Origin: Rhodoferax sp.
Lineage (GTDB): Bacteria > Pseudomonadota > Gammaproteobacteria > Burkholderiales > Burkholderiaceae_C
NCBI RefSeq assembly: GCF_028688795.1
Contig: NZ_JAQTXM010000017.1
Span: 46,376-110,375 of the forward strand
DNA: 64,000 bases
Reading direction: 5' to 3'
Shown here: positions 28,673 to 37,432 of the stretch, one piece after another
Layout of the letters: the number at the start of each line of letters is the position of its first letter
How positions within the stretch are numbered: position 1 is the first letter of the stretch
Translations under genes and position numbers: made by a program
Notes under the pieces: model-generated
What the model saw: the letters and a program-made list of their open reading frames with translations, nothing else
Database searches by the model: none
What the model was told of the DNA's origin: nothing

Positions 28673-29401
28673 ATGCTCAGCCTGATCATCCCCGCTTACA
28701 ACCATGGCCCACTTTTGGCCCAAACTCTGCCCGGTACGCTGGACCAATCCATCCGGTTTATCGAAATCATCGTGATAGACGACGGCTCAATCGACAACAC
28801 TGCTGAGGTTGTACAACAATTTGCTGGACATGTGCGTTATATCCAGACAGCAAACCAGGGTGTTCAAAAGGCGCGCAACGCAGGTGTAGCGCAAGCGTCT
28901 TCAGAACGTGTGGCCTTTTGCGACTCCGATGATTTGCTAGAGCCCGATTATGTTGAAGTAGTTGGCAACTGGCTGGCCAGCCACCCCAAGGTAGATTTGA
29001 CGTATGTAAACTTCTCAACCTTTGATGCCCGACCGTTCTACCCAGACAAATTTTTTGCAACACCCGAAGGATATTTTGATGGCGTTCGGGTGGAGCAAGG
29101 TTTTTATGTGGACGACCCTGACCTGTACATCAAGTCTATCCGCTACCCCTGCATGTGGGTTACAGACATGACAGTACGCAAGTCGTTTTATGAACCTTTT
29201 GGCGGGTTTGACCCCGCCTTTCAACGCATTATTACTAATGACTGGGAATTCAACTTACGGGCCATTTCAAAAGGGCGTGCCGCGTTGTGCCGTCGTGTGC
29301 TTGCCCGCGTGCGCTATCACACACGCAGCCAGTCAGATCACGCCGTTCGAACACATCTGGGTGCTGCCAAGCTGTTACAGCATGCACTAGAGTGCAATTG
29401 A
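28673..29401 (+). CDS. GT2 family glycosyltransferase
   Basis: GT-A fold enzyme of 242 residues. The ATG at 28673 gives the classic GT2 start MLSLIIPAYNHGP; a GTG at 28655 overlapping the CapK stop (GTGA) is an alternative that would allow coupling. Further motifs are IVIDDGSIDNT, KARNAGVAQAS and the metal-binding CDSDD. A shared base (TGATG) links its stop to the flippase start. It adds one sugar of the repeat unit; the donor is unknown. Confidence 0.86.
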   Translation: MLSLIIPAYNHGPLLAQTLPGTLDQSIRFIEIIVIDDGSIDNTAEVVQQFAGHVRYIQTANQGVQKARNAGVAQASSERVAFCDSDDLLEPDYVEVVGNWLASHPKVDLTYVNFSTFDARPFYPDKFFATPEGYFDGVRVEQGFYVDDPDLYIKSIRYPCMWVTDMTVRKSFYEPFGGFDPAFQRIITNDWEFNLRAISKGRAALCRRVLARVRYHTRSQSDHAVRTHLGAAKLLQHALECN

Positions 29402-30891
29402 TGCCAGTTGTCCCCCCATCTGCGGAGGTCGATCACAAGGCTAATCTCATGACCGGCGCTCTTTGGGCAGTCGGCATGCGTTGGTCAGTCAAAGCCATTG
29501 GCTTGGTTAGCACTGCAATCCTTGCCCGGTTTTTAAAGCCGCAGGACTATGGTGTTGTGTCTATGGCTTTTTTGGTGGTAGGTTTGGTGGAAACCTTTTT
29601 GAACACCGGCGCCGCTTCGGCGCTAGTGCGTTTAGGTAGCAACCCTTCAATGGCACAAATTAATTCGGCTTGGTCATTGCGTGGCATTCAAGGATGTCTG
29701 ATGGCCTTGGTGCTGTTGGCGGTGTCACCACTTGCAGCGATTTATTTCAACGAGCCACGCGTGATGCCTGTGCTTTGGGTGGTCAGCATGTGCCTGGCCT
29801 TTATGGGCTTTTCAAACATAGGCATGACTCTGGCCTATCGAGATTTGAAATTTGCCGTTGAATTCAAACAGGCACTTTATACAAAGCTAGCGTCAGTTGG
29901 CATCACATTACTTGCAGCTTGGTATTTTGTGGACTACAGGGCGCTGGTTAGCGGTATCGTCGCTGGATTTGTTGTTGAATGGTTTTTGTCTTACCGCCTC
30001 CATCCTTACCGCCCTCGTTGGTGTACCGAATGCATCGGTGAAATCTGGAAAATTTCAAAGTGGCTACTTGTCACTGGTATTGGCAGCTTTTTCTTGCATC
30101 GAACAGACCAGCTCATTGCTGGTCGTATAGGCAGCACACAGCAGTACGGTTTGTATACCGTGGGTGCAGATATAGGTGGGCTACCAGCGGGCGAGTTAGG
30201 CCCCTCGCTCACGCGCCCCCTGTTTCCTATTCTTTCAGCCATGCAGCATGACTGGGCGCGCGCCAAGTCTGCCACCTTAAAAACGCTGGGCAGTGTGAAC
30301 AGCATCACCATGCCGCTAGGATTTGGGCTGGCTGCAGTCAGCACACAAGCCACTTTGCTGTTATTGGGCAACCAGTGGCTGGAGGCTGCACCATTTGTAG
30401 CGGGATTTGCCATCATCGGAGTTGTGCAGTACCTCACCAGTCCGATCAATACCCTGCTCAACGTGGCTGGTCATGTGCGGGTGCAAAGTCGTATTGTCTG
30501 GACCGAGTTTCTGGCGTTTGTTTTGCTGGCTCTGGTGTTGACACCCGCCTACCATTTGCATGGGCTGATGCTGGCGCGCATAGGAAGCGGCTTGCTGCAA
30601 GCTGCGTTAATGATGTTGGCTGCACGTCAATTCATGCAGCTCTCTTTGACGATAACGCTAGCCACTTTAGTGCGCCCATTGAGTGGCGCCATGTTAATGT
30701 ATGGTGCACTAACAACATGGGGCAACAGCTTTAGTCAGCCCTTCATTAACTTGTTATGTAATGTGGTCTTGGGTGCCGTGCTCTATACAAGTTGGTTGAT
30801 GTTGACTTGGCGGCTTGCGGGGCGGCCCGAAGGCTTGGAAAGCACTGCCGTTGGTTTTATCAAAAGCAGATTAAGCAGGATGCGTGGATGA
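29401..30891 (+). CDS. Polysaccharide flippase, Wzx/MOP superfamily
   Basis: Polytopic protein of 496 residues with about 12-14 helices and the Polysacc_synt pattern: MTGALWAVGMRWSVKAIGLV, ILARFLKPQDYGVVSMAFLV, TSPINTLLNVAGHVR. It should flip the undecaprenyl-linked repeat unit to the periplasmic side. The ATG at 29401 overlaps the upstream stop by one base (TGATG) and the 3' end overlaps the next gene by 4 bp (ATGA); a further upstream in-frame start would read through the GT2 gene and is rejected. It is the only full Wzx-like flippase in the window. Confidence 0.88.
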   Translation: MPVVPPSAEVDHKANLMTGALWAVGMRWSVKAIGLVSTAILARFLKPQDYGVVSMAFLVVGLVETFLNTGAASALVRLGSNPSMAQINSAWSLRGIQGCLMALVLLAVSPLAAIYFNEPRVMPVLWVVSMCLAFMGFSNIGMTLAYRDLKFAVEFKQALYTKLASVGITLLAAWYFVDYRALVSGIVAGFVVEWFLSYRLHPYRPRWCTECIGEIWKISKWLLVTGIGSFFLHRTDQLIAGRIGSTQQYGLYTVGADIGGLPAGELGPSLTRPLFPILSAMQHDWARAKSATLKTLGSVNSITMPLGFGLAAVSTQATLLLLGNQWLEAAPFVAGFAIIGVVQYLTSPINTLLNVAGHVRVQSRIVWTEFLAFVLLALVLTPAYHLHGLMLARIGSGLLQAALMMLAARQFMQLSLTITLATLVRPLSGAMLMYGALTTWGNSFSQPFINLLCNVVLGAVLYTSWLMLTWRLAGRPEGLESTAVGFIKSRLSRMRG

Positions 30892-31763
30892 ATATTTACG
30901 GATTTATGATCGTCAAGGATGAGGCTGACATATTGGCTCAAACCATTCTGTCACTTATCAAGTTTGGTAGCTTTAAAAAGATATTCATCTATGACAATGG
31001 CTCTAAAGATGCCACCCTGCAAACTGCACAGCAATTCTCCAGCAATCAAGTGGTTGTAAGTCAGCTTTTGGAGCAATTTACTGACAATCTAAAGTACGAA
31101 AATGTCTATCGGCAAGTAGGCCTGTTACAAGATGGCGACTGGTTTGCGATTCTGGACGCAGATGAAATCTACCAAGAACCCCTGTTGCCAGTGGTTCTAA
31201 ATGCTGAATTGGAGCAAGCCAATTTTATCGAAACTCGCTCAGCACAGTTTTACTTTACCGATGACAATAAAAACCACGAATTTAAACCTGATATAGCTGC
31301 AGCAGAGCAAAGACCGCATTATTTGATTAACTATGGTGAGCCTCGCATATTTAAATACAACTCTAAAACAAAATTAACAGCAGACCAAATCAAGAAAAAA
31401 GCACATCCATTGGTTGTCAGTAGCAAATTATTTCTCATTCATCATTTTCAATTCAGATCAGCTTCCCAAACTCAACGTCGCTTGGACATTAGATTAGCCA
31501 ACAATGTGCATTCCAAAAATTGGGGCCACATCAATTCTGCCAATTGGCAAGACTATATGGTCTGCGCTAGATATTTGCATCGTTACGATGGTAACCTAAG
31601 AGAGGGATTACCGGCTGGGGCCAATTTGTACAAAATTAAAAACAATGCTGCTTACACTATGGCTAATTTATTATGGCTACGCAAGCATGGGTATCTAACT
31701 CCTGATCAGATGGAGTTTTTTGATGCTTCACGCTTGCAACGTTTGATTAGAAAACTATGGTAA
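30888..31763 (+). CDS. GT2-like glycosyltransferase (Glyco_tranf_2_4 type)
   Basis: A 291-residue protein whose N-terminus MNIYGFMIVKDEADILAQT and IFIYDNGSKDAT match the branch of GT2-like enzymes with a KDE motif. ILDADEIY is the metal-site region. It starts at an ATG overlapping the flippase stop (ATGA). The DNA becomes AT-richer from here to about 32.7 kb. The product probably acts on the repeat unit, but acceptor and sugar are unknown. Confidence 0.8.
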   Translation: MNIYGFMIVKDEADILAQTILSLIKFGSFKKIFIYDNGSKDATLQTAQQFSSNQVVVSQLLEQFTDNLKYENVYRQVGLLQDGDWFAILDADEIYQEPLLPVVLNAELEQANFIETRSAQFYFTDDNKNHEFKPDIAAAEQRPHYLINYGEPRIFKYNSKTKLTADQIKKKAHPLVVSSKLFLIHHFQFRSASQTQRRLDIRLANNVHSKNWGHINSANWQDYMVCARYLHRYDGNLREGLPAGANLYKIKNNAAYTMANLLWLRKHGYLTPDQMEFFDASRLQRLIRKLW

Positions 31764-32713
31764 CCAATCAGTTGCAGCCCTCTGTATGCATCAGTATTTT
31801 GAATTGGAATAATGCTGATGAAACCTTGCATTGTCTTGAATCCCTAAAAAAAATCAATCAATCGAATGTTAGAATTATTGTCCTTGACAATGGCTCGACT
31901 GATGATTCGATCCAGAAATTACAGGTTCAAAGTGGTTTTGAGTTAATTACAAGTGCCACTAATCTTGGTTTTGCAGGTGGTCACAATAAAATTATTCAAT
32001 ATGCTCTTGATCATGATTTCAAGTATGTTTGGCTTTTAAATAACGACGCGCTCGTTGCAGAAAAATGCCTTGAACATTTGACAGACCATGCTGAACAACA
32101 CACAGAGGGTGCATTGTTTAGCCCAGTCATTAAAAATCTCTCTCCACCGCACAAATTACAGCACGTTATCAGCCTACTAAATGCTACGCAGACAGGTGTC
32201 GAAGAATATCTCGACATTGATATAGCCAGAGAACTTCAGCAAGAGCAGCCAGATAAAATTATCTTGTGGGGAACTGCGTTGTTTTTAAGATGTTCCGCTG
32301 TCAAACATATTGGCTTGCTGGATGAAAAGCTATTCGCCTACTCTGAAGATACTGACTATTCCATGCGGTCTATCAAAAATGGTTACCGCAACCAAATTGT
32401 TTTTAATGCTGAGATACTTCACCATCAACCTGTCGGCCCTAGAAAACCACATTATTATTACTACACCCAAAGAAACGGTTTTTTGACCTGGAAAAAATAT
32501 GTCAGCTTTAAAGATTTAATGCGCCTAGCCCGCTGGAATCTGCAACTGGCTCGCAAGTTAAAGGCAGATATCCCAGGGCAAATTGATGCTATCTCGGCAT
32601 TGAAACTTGGCATTTGGCACGGCTGGACAAACCGTGGCGGTCCATACAACTCGCAAGAAAAACTAGGGGTTTTCCCCACCCTTCTCGTTAATTCCTTTCT
32701 GGCCATATCATGA
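31757..32713 (+). CDS. GT2 family glycosyltransferase (WbbL/rhamnosyltransferase-like), tandem copy 1
   Basis: A 318-residue GT-A enzyme: VCISILNWNNADETLHCLES, VLDNGSTDDS, NLGFAGGHNKIIQYAL and the metal-binding VWLLNNDALV. The late DEKLFAYSEDTDYSMR is typical of rhamnosyltransferase-like GT2 proteins. The start overlaps the preceding gene by 7 bp and the end overlaps the next by 4 bp. The following gene is a clear homologue with the same motif order, so the two look like a tandem duplication that has diverged. Confidence 0.85.
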   Translation: MVTNQLQPSVCISILNWNNADETLHCLESLKKINQSNVRIIVLDNGSTDDSIQKLQVQSGFELITSATNLGFAGGHNKIIQYALDHDFKYVWLLNNDALVAEKCLEHLTDHAEQHTEGALFSPVIKNLSPPHKLQHVISLLNATQTGVEEYLDIDIARELQQEQPDKIILWGTALFLRCSAVKHIGLLDEKLFAYSEDTDYSMRSIKNGYRNQIVFNAEILHHQPVGPRKPHYYYYTQRNGFLTWKKYVSFKDLMRLARWNLQLARKLKADIPGQIDAISALKLGIWHGWTNRGGPYNSQEKLGVFPTLLVNSFLAIS

Positions 32714-33690
32714 CACGCGTTTTGATCAGCATTCTCAACTGGAATTCTTCAGACAAAACTTCTGAATGCATCCAGTCTTTGATGCATCTGCAAGTCGACG
32801 AGCAACTCAGCGTCGATATTCGGGTGCGTGACAATGGCTCTGCCCTGGATCAACTAGCTAAATTAAAAGTCCTAGAGCAGTCTTACCCGTCAGTATCTTT
32901 TGACTTTAGCACTCAGAATACAGGTTTTACGGGAGGCCAAAATCATAATATTCAGTATGCGCTTGACCAAGCCTATGATTATATTTGGTTACTGAATAAT
33001 GACACGGTGGTTTACCCGGATGCATTGGGTTTGCTGGTGCAAGAGATGGAATCTGATCCTAAGTGTGGTGCGAGTTCACCCATTATTCTTCGGTTGGGAC
33101 AGCCTGAGATTGTAGATTTTTGTGGCGCTTGTCATGAGTGGTCTAATATTGACACGTTAAGGCCCAATTCTTTGGCTGAGGCACCAAAGTTTCTTGAAAC
33201 ACATGCCAAGACAGTATGGGCAGTAGGCACTGCGTTACTGCTGTCTTGTGCTGCTGTGCGAGAAATTGGCATGCTCAACAGCGACTACTTTGCCTACTAC
33301 GAAGACGATGACTTTGGGGCCAGACTAGTGACCAACGGTTGGCACACCCGCATTGTTTTGGAAGCCAAGGTAGAGCACGCATGTTTTGAAGGCGACATGT
33401 TCCAGCGTCAACCCTATTTTTTTTACCTCCTGACCCGTAACGCCGTTTTTTTTGCTTTGACACATGTGCCGGCGGCTTACCGCAGGTTTTTGCGCGTGAG
33501 ATATGTCACCCGTTCGTTTCATTTGGCCGAAAAACTCTATGGCCTGGGGCATGCTGCCAAAGCACAGGCATGCTTGCTAGGTCTGAGTGATGGGCTGTTT
33601 GGTCGCGGTGGCCCGCCAAAGCTTGGCCGGACGCTACCCTTTTGGGTAGCAGTTTTGCGGCCACTGTTGCGCTGGTGGAACACGCGATAG
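32710..33690 (+). CDS. GT2 family glycosyltransferase, tandem copy 2
   Basis: A 326-residue paralogue of the preceding gene: VLISILNWNSSDKTSECIQS, RDNGSALDQ, NTGFTGGQNHNIQYALDQ, WLLNNDTVV and DYFAYYEDDDFGARL line up one for one. Its base composition is less AT-rich than copy 1. The ATG overlaps the preceding stop (ATGA). Likely adds a different sugar, or the same sugar at another position; neither can be told from sequence. Confidence 0.85.
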   Translation: MTRVLISILNWNSSDKTSECIQSLMHLQVDEQLSVDIRVRDNGSALDQLAKLKVLEQSYPSVSFDFSTQNTGFTGGQNHNIQYALDQAYDYIWLLNNDTVVYPDALGLLVQEMESDPKCGASSPIILRLGQPEIVDFCGACHEWSNIDTLRPNSLAEAPKFLETHAKTVWAVGTALLLSCAAVREIGMLNSDYFAYYEDDDFGARLVTNGWHTRIVLEAKVEHACFEGDMFQRQPYFFYLLTRNAVFFALTHVPAAYRRFLRVRYVTRSFHLAEKLYGLGHAAKAQACLLGLSDGLFGRGGPPKLGRTLPFWVAVLRPLLRWWNTR

Positions 33691-33702
33691 CGCAGGCAGG
33701 CC

Positions 33703-34668
33703 ATGCTGATATCCATCATTGTCCCCACTCGAAACCGTGTGCCACTGCTGGCGCGGGCTCTGCAAGCCATCAAATCCCAGGGTCATGAAAGTTATGAGGT
33801 ACTAGTGGTGGACGATGGTTCAGACACTGCCACGCGCAGCGTTTACCCCGCCCTGATGGAAAGCCTGGGCAGCGCTTTCAGCTTGATGCTTGTAGGCACA
33901 GACGGCCAGCGCGGCCAGGGGCCCTCTGCCAGTCGCAACCTGGGTATTCGCTCGGCTCGGGGTGAGGTCATCGCTTTTTGTGATGATGATGACCTGTGGC
34001 TAGACCCCTGCCACCTGAGCGCAGTGGCTACGTTATTCAAAGACCACACTGCAGTAGAGCTATGCATCGGCAACCAGCGGGCTGTGCATGTAGACGGTGC
34101 TGTACGTGACCTTTGGCTGCCCACTTTGGGCACACGCGCTGTCGGCCGCCCCATGCTAACCGACCGCTTTGGCTCGATTACCGTCGCTGACTTGATCCAA
34201 AGCGGCGGCTTTGGCCACCTGAATATGATTTGTGTGCGGCGCAGCGTGGTGCAGGCTGTGGGTGGCTTTTGGGAGGCGGTCAACTACGAAGAAGACCGCG
34301 ACTTTTTTTGGCGTTGTGTTGATGCCAGCACCGCACTGTCCTACACCCCTGCCACCGTGGCCCAGCACCATGTGCCCGACCCCACCCGGCGTGTCAACGT
34401 GTCATCGGCCCTTCAACAGCAAGAGCGCTGGCTGGTGGCAGCCATGGTCAGCCAGCACATTGCAGCTAGCGTCAAGTCGCCAGCCATTGCGCAGCTTTGT
34501 CTTGCCCACGAGGGCGACCTGCTTCGGCGGCTGGCGCTGCATTGCGCTGACCACGGCCAAGCCCGCGCCAGCCTGGGTTTTGCCTGCCAGGCTCTGGGTG
34601 CCAGGTTCTCGTTCAAATGGGCCGCCTACTGCGCCTTGGCCTGGCTCAAGTCACTCAGGCCTTCATAA
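33703..34668 (+). CDS. GT2 family glycosyltransferase
   Basis: A 321-residue GT-A enzyme starting MLISIIVPTRNRVPLLARAL, with VVDDGSDTATRS, SASRNLGIRSARGEV and the metal site FCDDDDLWLD. A C-terminal helical region follows YEEDRDFFWRC. GC-rich, unlike the two genes before it. 12 bp after the preceding gene and 20 bp before the ATP-grasp gene on the same strand. Confidence 0.85.
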   Translation: MLISIIVPTRNRVPLLARALQAIKSQGHESYEVLVVDDGSDTATRSVYPALMESLGSAFSLMLVGTDGQRGQGPSASRNLGIRSARGEVIAFCDDDDLWLDPCHLSAVATLFKDHTAVELCIGNQRAVHVDGAVRDLWLPTLGTRAVGRPMLTDRFGSITVADLIQSGGFGHLNMICVRRSVVQAVGGFWEAVNYEEDRDFFWRCVDASTALSYTPATVAQHHVPDPTRRVNVSSALQQQERWLVAAMVSQHIAASVKSPAIAQLCLAHEGDLLRRLALHCADHGQARASLGFACQALGARFSFKWAAYCALAWLKSLRPS

Positions 34669-34688
34669 TTGTCCGCTAGACTCAGGAC

Positions 34689-36389
34689 ATGGTTTCACCC
34701 CCAAAAGTTCTCGTCATTGGTGACGATACCCGCAGTTTTTTGACGTGCGTCCGTTCCTTGGGGCGGCGCGGTGTAGAGGTGCATGTGGCCCCCTATACGC
34801 TAGATGCCCCCGCCTTGCAGTCGCGCTACATCCGCAAGGTGCATTTGTTGCCCTACTACCTGGACGGCGGTGCAAAGTGGCTGCACGCTATGCAAACTCT
34901 GCTGGCGGCAGAGCAATTTGATATGGTGTTGCCCTGCGAAGAGCGGGGCCTGCTGCCCCTGTTTGCACACCAGGCCGAGCTGCCTGGCAGCACCGTATTG
35001 GCCATACCAGATGCAGTGGCGTTGGATGCTTTTTTTGACAAACTCAACACCCGCCAGCTTGCGCAACGTTGCAGCGTGCCCATACCCGATGGCTATGTGT
35101 GGCGGGCAGACAGCAGCGTGGCGCAGTTGCAGGCACAGCTTGGCTTGCCCGTCGCGGCCAAGCACCGCCAGTCTTACAGACTGCAGCAGCTGTATGTGCG
35201 CACGCAGGTGCGCATTCTGCAAGACGCTGCGGAAGTTAACCAGTGGCTCCAAAGCCAACAGCCAGCGCCAGACAGCGTATTTTTTGAAAAAATTGTCGAA
35301 GGTGTTGGCTTGGGTGTGTCTGTGCTGTGCCATCAGGGAAAGGTACTGCAAGCGTTTGAGCACCATCGCGCCAATGAACTGGCCGGCAGCAGCTACTACC
35401 GCAAAAGCATGCCGCTTAATGCTGAGCGCCTTAATGCCGTAGCGCGCATGGTGGCGGCTGTCAGCTACACCGGCCTGGCCATGTTTGAGTTCAAGCTCAA
35501 CACCCACACCGGCCAATGGGTGCTGCTTGAAGTCAACGCCCGGCCCTGGGGCTCTTTGCCCCTGCCCGTAGCCTGGGGCGTGGATTTTCCGTATAGGCTT
35601 TTCCAGTTGCTGTGTGCCAGGCAAGAAACTCCCGCCGTGGCCTACCCCAGCGGCAGATACAACCGCAACCTGATTGCAGATATTTGGCAAATGCGCACAC
35701 TGGTGGCGCAACTAAAAAGGCAACCAATCACGCTAGGTGTCGCTTTGTTGCGTTGGCTAGCGGGCTTTGGTCGGCTAATCTTGCTGCGGGAGAAACACGA
35801 TGTGTGGGTAGCAGACGACCCTGCCCCGGCCTGGACCGAGATGCGCCAATTTTTGGCGCAGCGGCTGCCCAAAAGACTTTTGCCAACTGCGGTTTTGCCC
35901 AAAACCAGCGCGGCCATTGCAAAAGCCACCAGCAGCAAGCCACGGCATGTGCTTTTTGTATGTCAAGGCAATATATGCCGCAGCCCTTATGCAGAGCGCA
36001 TAGCGCGCTCTATATTTAGTAGCAAAAATTTACCCATTGCAGTTGACTCTGCAGGCATGCTGCCGCGCAACCGACGGCCAGCGCCAGCCAACGCCATTGC
36101 AGCGGCCAAGTTAAGCCATGTGGACTTAAGTGACCACCTGTCCAAATGCACAGATACTGAGCTGGTTTCAAAGGCTGACTTGATTTTTATATTTGATGAC
36201 ATTAACTTTCAATCCTTCAAACAACGGCATCCGGATCAAGTGAGTAAACTGATCTTGCTGTCCGCTTTTGACGATGAAAAAGAAGCGGGTTACGTTGCAG
36301 ACCCCGATGGCAAAGATATCGGCGAGTTTCAAATAACCTACGCACTGATTGACCGGTGCCTCAAGAATTTTGCTAAGAGATTGAAGTGA
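34689..36389 (+). CDS. ATP-grasp ligase fused to a low-molecular-weight protein-tyrosine phosphatase domain
   Basis: A 566-residue two-domain protein. Residues ~1-400 resemble carbamoyl-phosphate-synthase-type ATP-grasp ligases (VLVIGDDTRSFLTCVRSLG at the start, the FEKIVEGVGLGVSV and LLEVNARPWGS metal/ATP region). After a linker near 400-415, a complete LMW-PTPase domain begins HVLFVCQGNICRSPYAERI with Cys425 and Arg431 (CX5R) and ends near VADPDGKDI. The canonical DPxx general-acid position is present. ATP-grasp enzymes form amide or ester bonds; the phosphatase half suggests regulation or a phospho-intermediate. No frameshift is seen between the halves. The substrate is unknown. Confidence 0.82.
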   Translation: MVSPPKVLVIGDDTRSFLTCVRSLGRRGVEVHVAPYTLDAPALQSRYIRKVHLLPYYLDGGAKWLHAMQTLLAAEQFDMVLPCEERGLLPLFAHQAELPGSTVLAIPDAVALDAFFDKLNTRQLAQRCSVPIPDGYVWRADSSVAQLQAQLGLPVAAKHRQSYRLQQLYVRTQVRILQDAAEVNQWLQSQQPAPDSVFFEKIVEGVGLGVSVLCHQGKVLQAFEHHRANELAGSSYYRKSMPLNAERLNAVARMVAAVSYTGLAMFEFKLNTHTGQWVLLEVNARPWGSLPLPVAWGVDFPYRLFQLLCARQETPAVAYPSGRYNRNLIADIWQMRTLVAQLKRQPITLGVALLRWLAGFGRLILLREKHDVWVADDPAPAWTEMRQFLAQRLPKRLLPTAVLPKTSAAIAKATSSKPRHVLFVCQGNICRSPYAERIARSIFSSKNLPIAVDSAGMLPRNRRPAPANAIAAAKLSHVDLSDHLSKCTDTELVSKADLIFIFDDINFQSFKQRHPDQVSKLILLSAFDDEKEAGYVADPDGKDIGEFQITYALIDRCLKNFAKRLK

Positions 36390-37432
36390 TGTTTAACCTG
36401 CAAGAGCATCAGCCCGTGGTGTTACCTGCGGGTGCACCACCGGTTTTAACTGTGGTGGTAGACACTGAAGAGGAATTTGACTGGAGCCAGCCGTTTAGCA
36501 GAAGCAATACCAGCACCACATCTATCGCCGCCCAGCCACTGGCGCATCAACGGGTTTTTGACAAACATAGCGTGGTGCCTACCTATGTAATTGACTGGCC
36601 GGTGGTCACCAACCCGGCTGCAGTCAAAGTGCTGCTCGGTTTAATGGATGAGGGCCGGTGCGAGATTGGCACCCACCTGCACCCGTGGGTATCACCGCCC
36701 CATCAGGAAGAAGTGAACACCTTTAATTCATATGCGGGAAATTTGCCCCAAGCGCTGGAATACCAAAAGATTGAAATGCTCACCGATGCCATTGAGGCAG
36801 CCTTTGGCAAACGACCCCTTGTTTTTAAAGCCGGCCGCTATGGCGTTGGCCCCCACACCGCCGACACCATTGCCAGGCTGGGGTATCTGATAGATGCCAG
36901 CGTGGTGCCCTACACCGACATGCGCGGTGATGGCGGCCCTAACTTTGCCAGGCATGGAGTCAACCCGTTTTGGTTTAAAGCTGCTGGCAAAACCCTGCTT
37001 GAGCTGCCAGCTACAGCAGGCTACGCTGGCAAGCTGCACCACATGGGCCATAAGCTCTACCCACTATTGCAAAACAGCAATGCGCGTCGACTCCGGCTAC
37101 CTGGCATAGCATCACGCATTGGCATGCTGGAGCGGATTAAATTGACCCCTGAAGGCTACACGAGTCAGGAGCTCATGCACCTGACGCAATGCCTTTTGAA
37201 GCAGGGTTGTCAATATTTTGGGCTGACCTACCACAGCCCATCACTGGTGCCCGGCAACACCAGCTATGTTAGATCGCAGCAGGAGTTAAGCAGCTTTATT
37301 AATGTGCTAGACCAATATGTATCATTTTTCTTGAACCAAATGGGTGGCAAAACCTTGTCGCCAACCAATTACCTTGCATTGGCGCAAGCTACCTTAATCC
37401 AACTGCCCTTTAATATGTTTGTCGACAAGTAA
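36389..37432 (+). CDS. WalW-like polysaccharide deacetylase family protein
   Basis: A 347-residue NodB-fold protein. VVVDTEEEFDW gives the catalytic Asp-Asp/Glu region, IGTHLHPW the metal-binding His pair, and KAGRYGVGPHT and LTYHSPSLVPG the later motifs. It resembles WalW-type proteins of LPS loci. Likely removes an N-acetyl group from a sugar or acts on an intermediate. The ATG at 36389 shares a base with the stop of the ATP-grasp gene (TGATG). Its 3' end runs 39 bp into the convergent ligase gene, so the two coding regions overlap tail to tail. Confidence 0.82.
   Translation: MFNLQEHQPVVLPAGAPPVLTVVVDTEEEFDWSQPFSRSNTSTTSIAAQPLAHQRVFDKHSVVPTYVIDWPVVTNPAAVKVLLGLMDEGRCEIGTHLHPWVSPPHQEEVNTFNSYAGNLPQALEYQKIEMLTDAIEAAFGKRPLVFKAGRYGVGPHTADTIARLGYLIDASVVPYTDMRGDGGPNFARHGVNPFWFKAAGKTLLELPATAGYAGKLHHMGHKLYPLLQNSNARRLRLPGIASRIGMLERIKLTPEGYTSQELMHLTQCLLKQGCQYFGLTYHSPSLVPGNTSYVRSQQELSSFINVLDQYVSFFLNQMGGKTLSPTNYLALAQATLIQLPFNMFVDK

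Noticed and set aside
29287..29400. Extended N-terminus of the flippase gene starting at 29287
   Set aside because: It overlaps the GT2 gene and reads as low-quality protein; the ATG at 29401 shares a base with the GT2 stop and starts a normal flippase.
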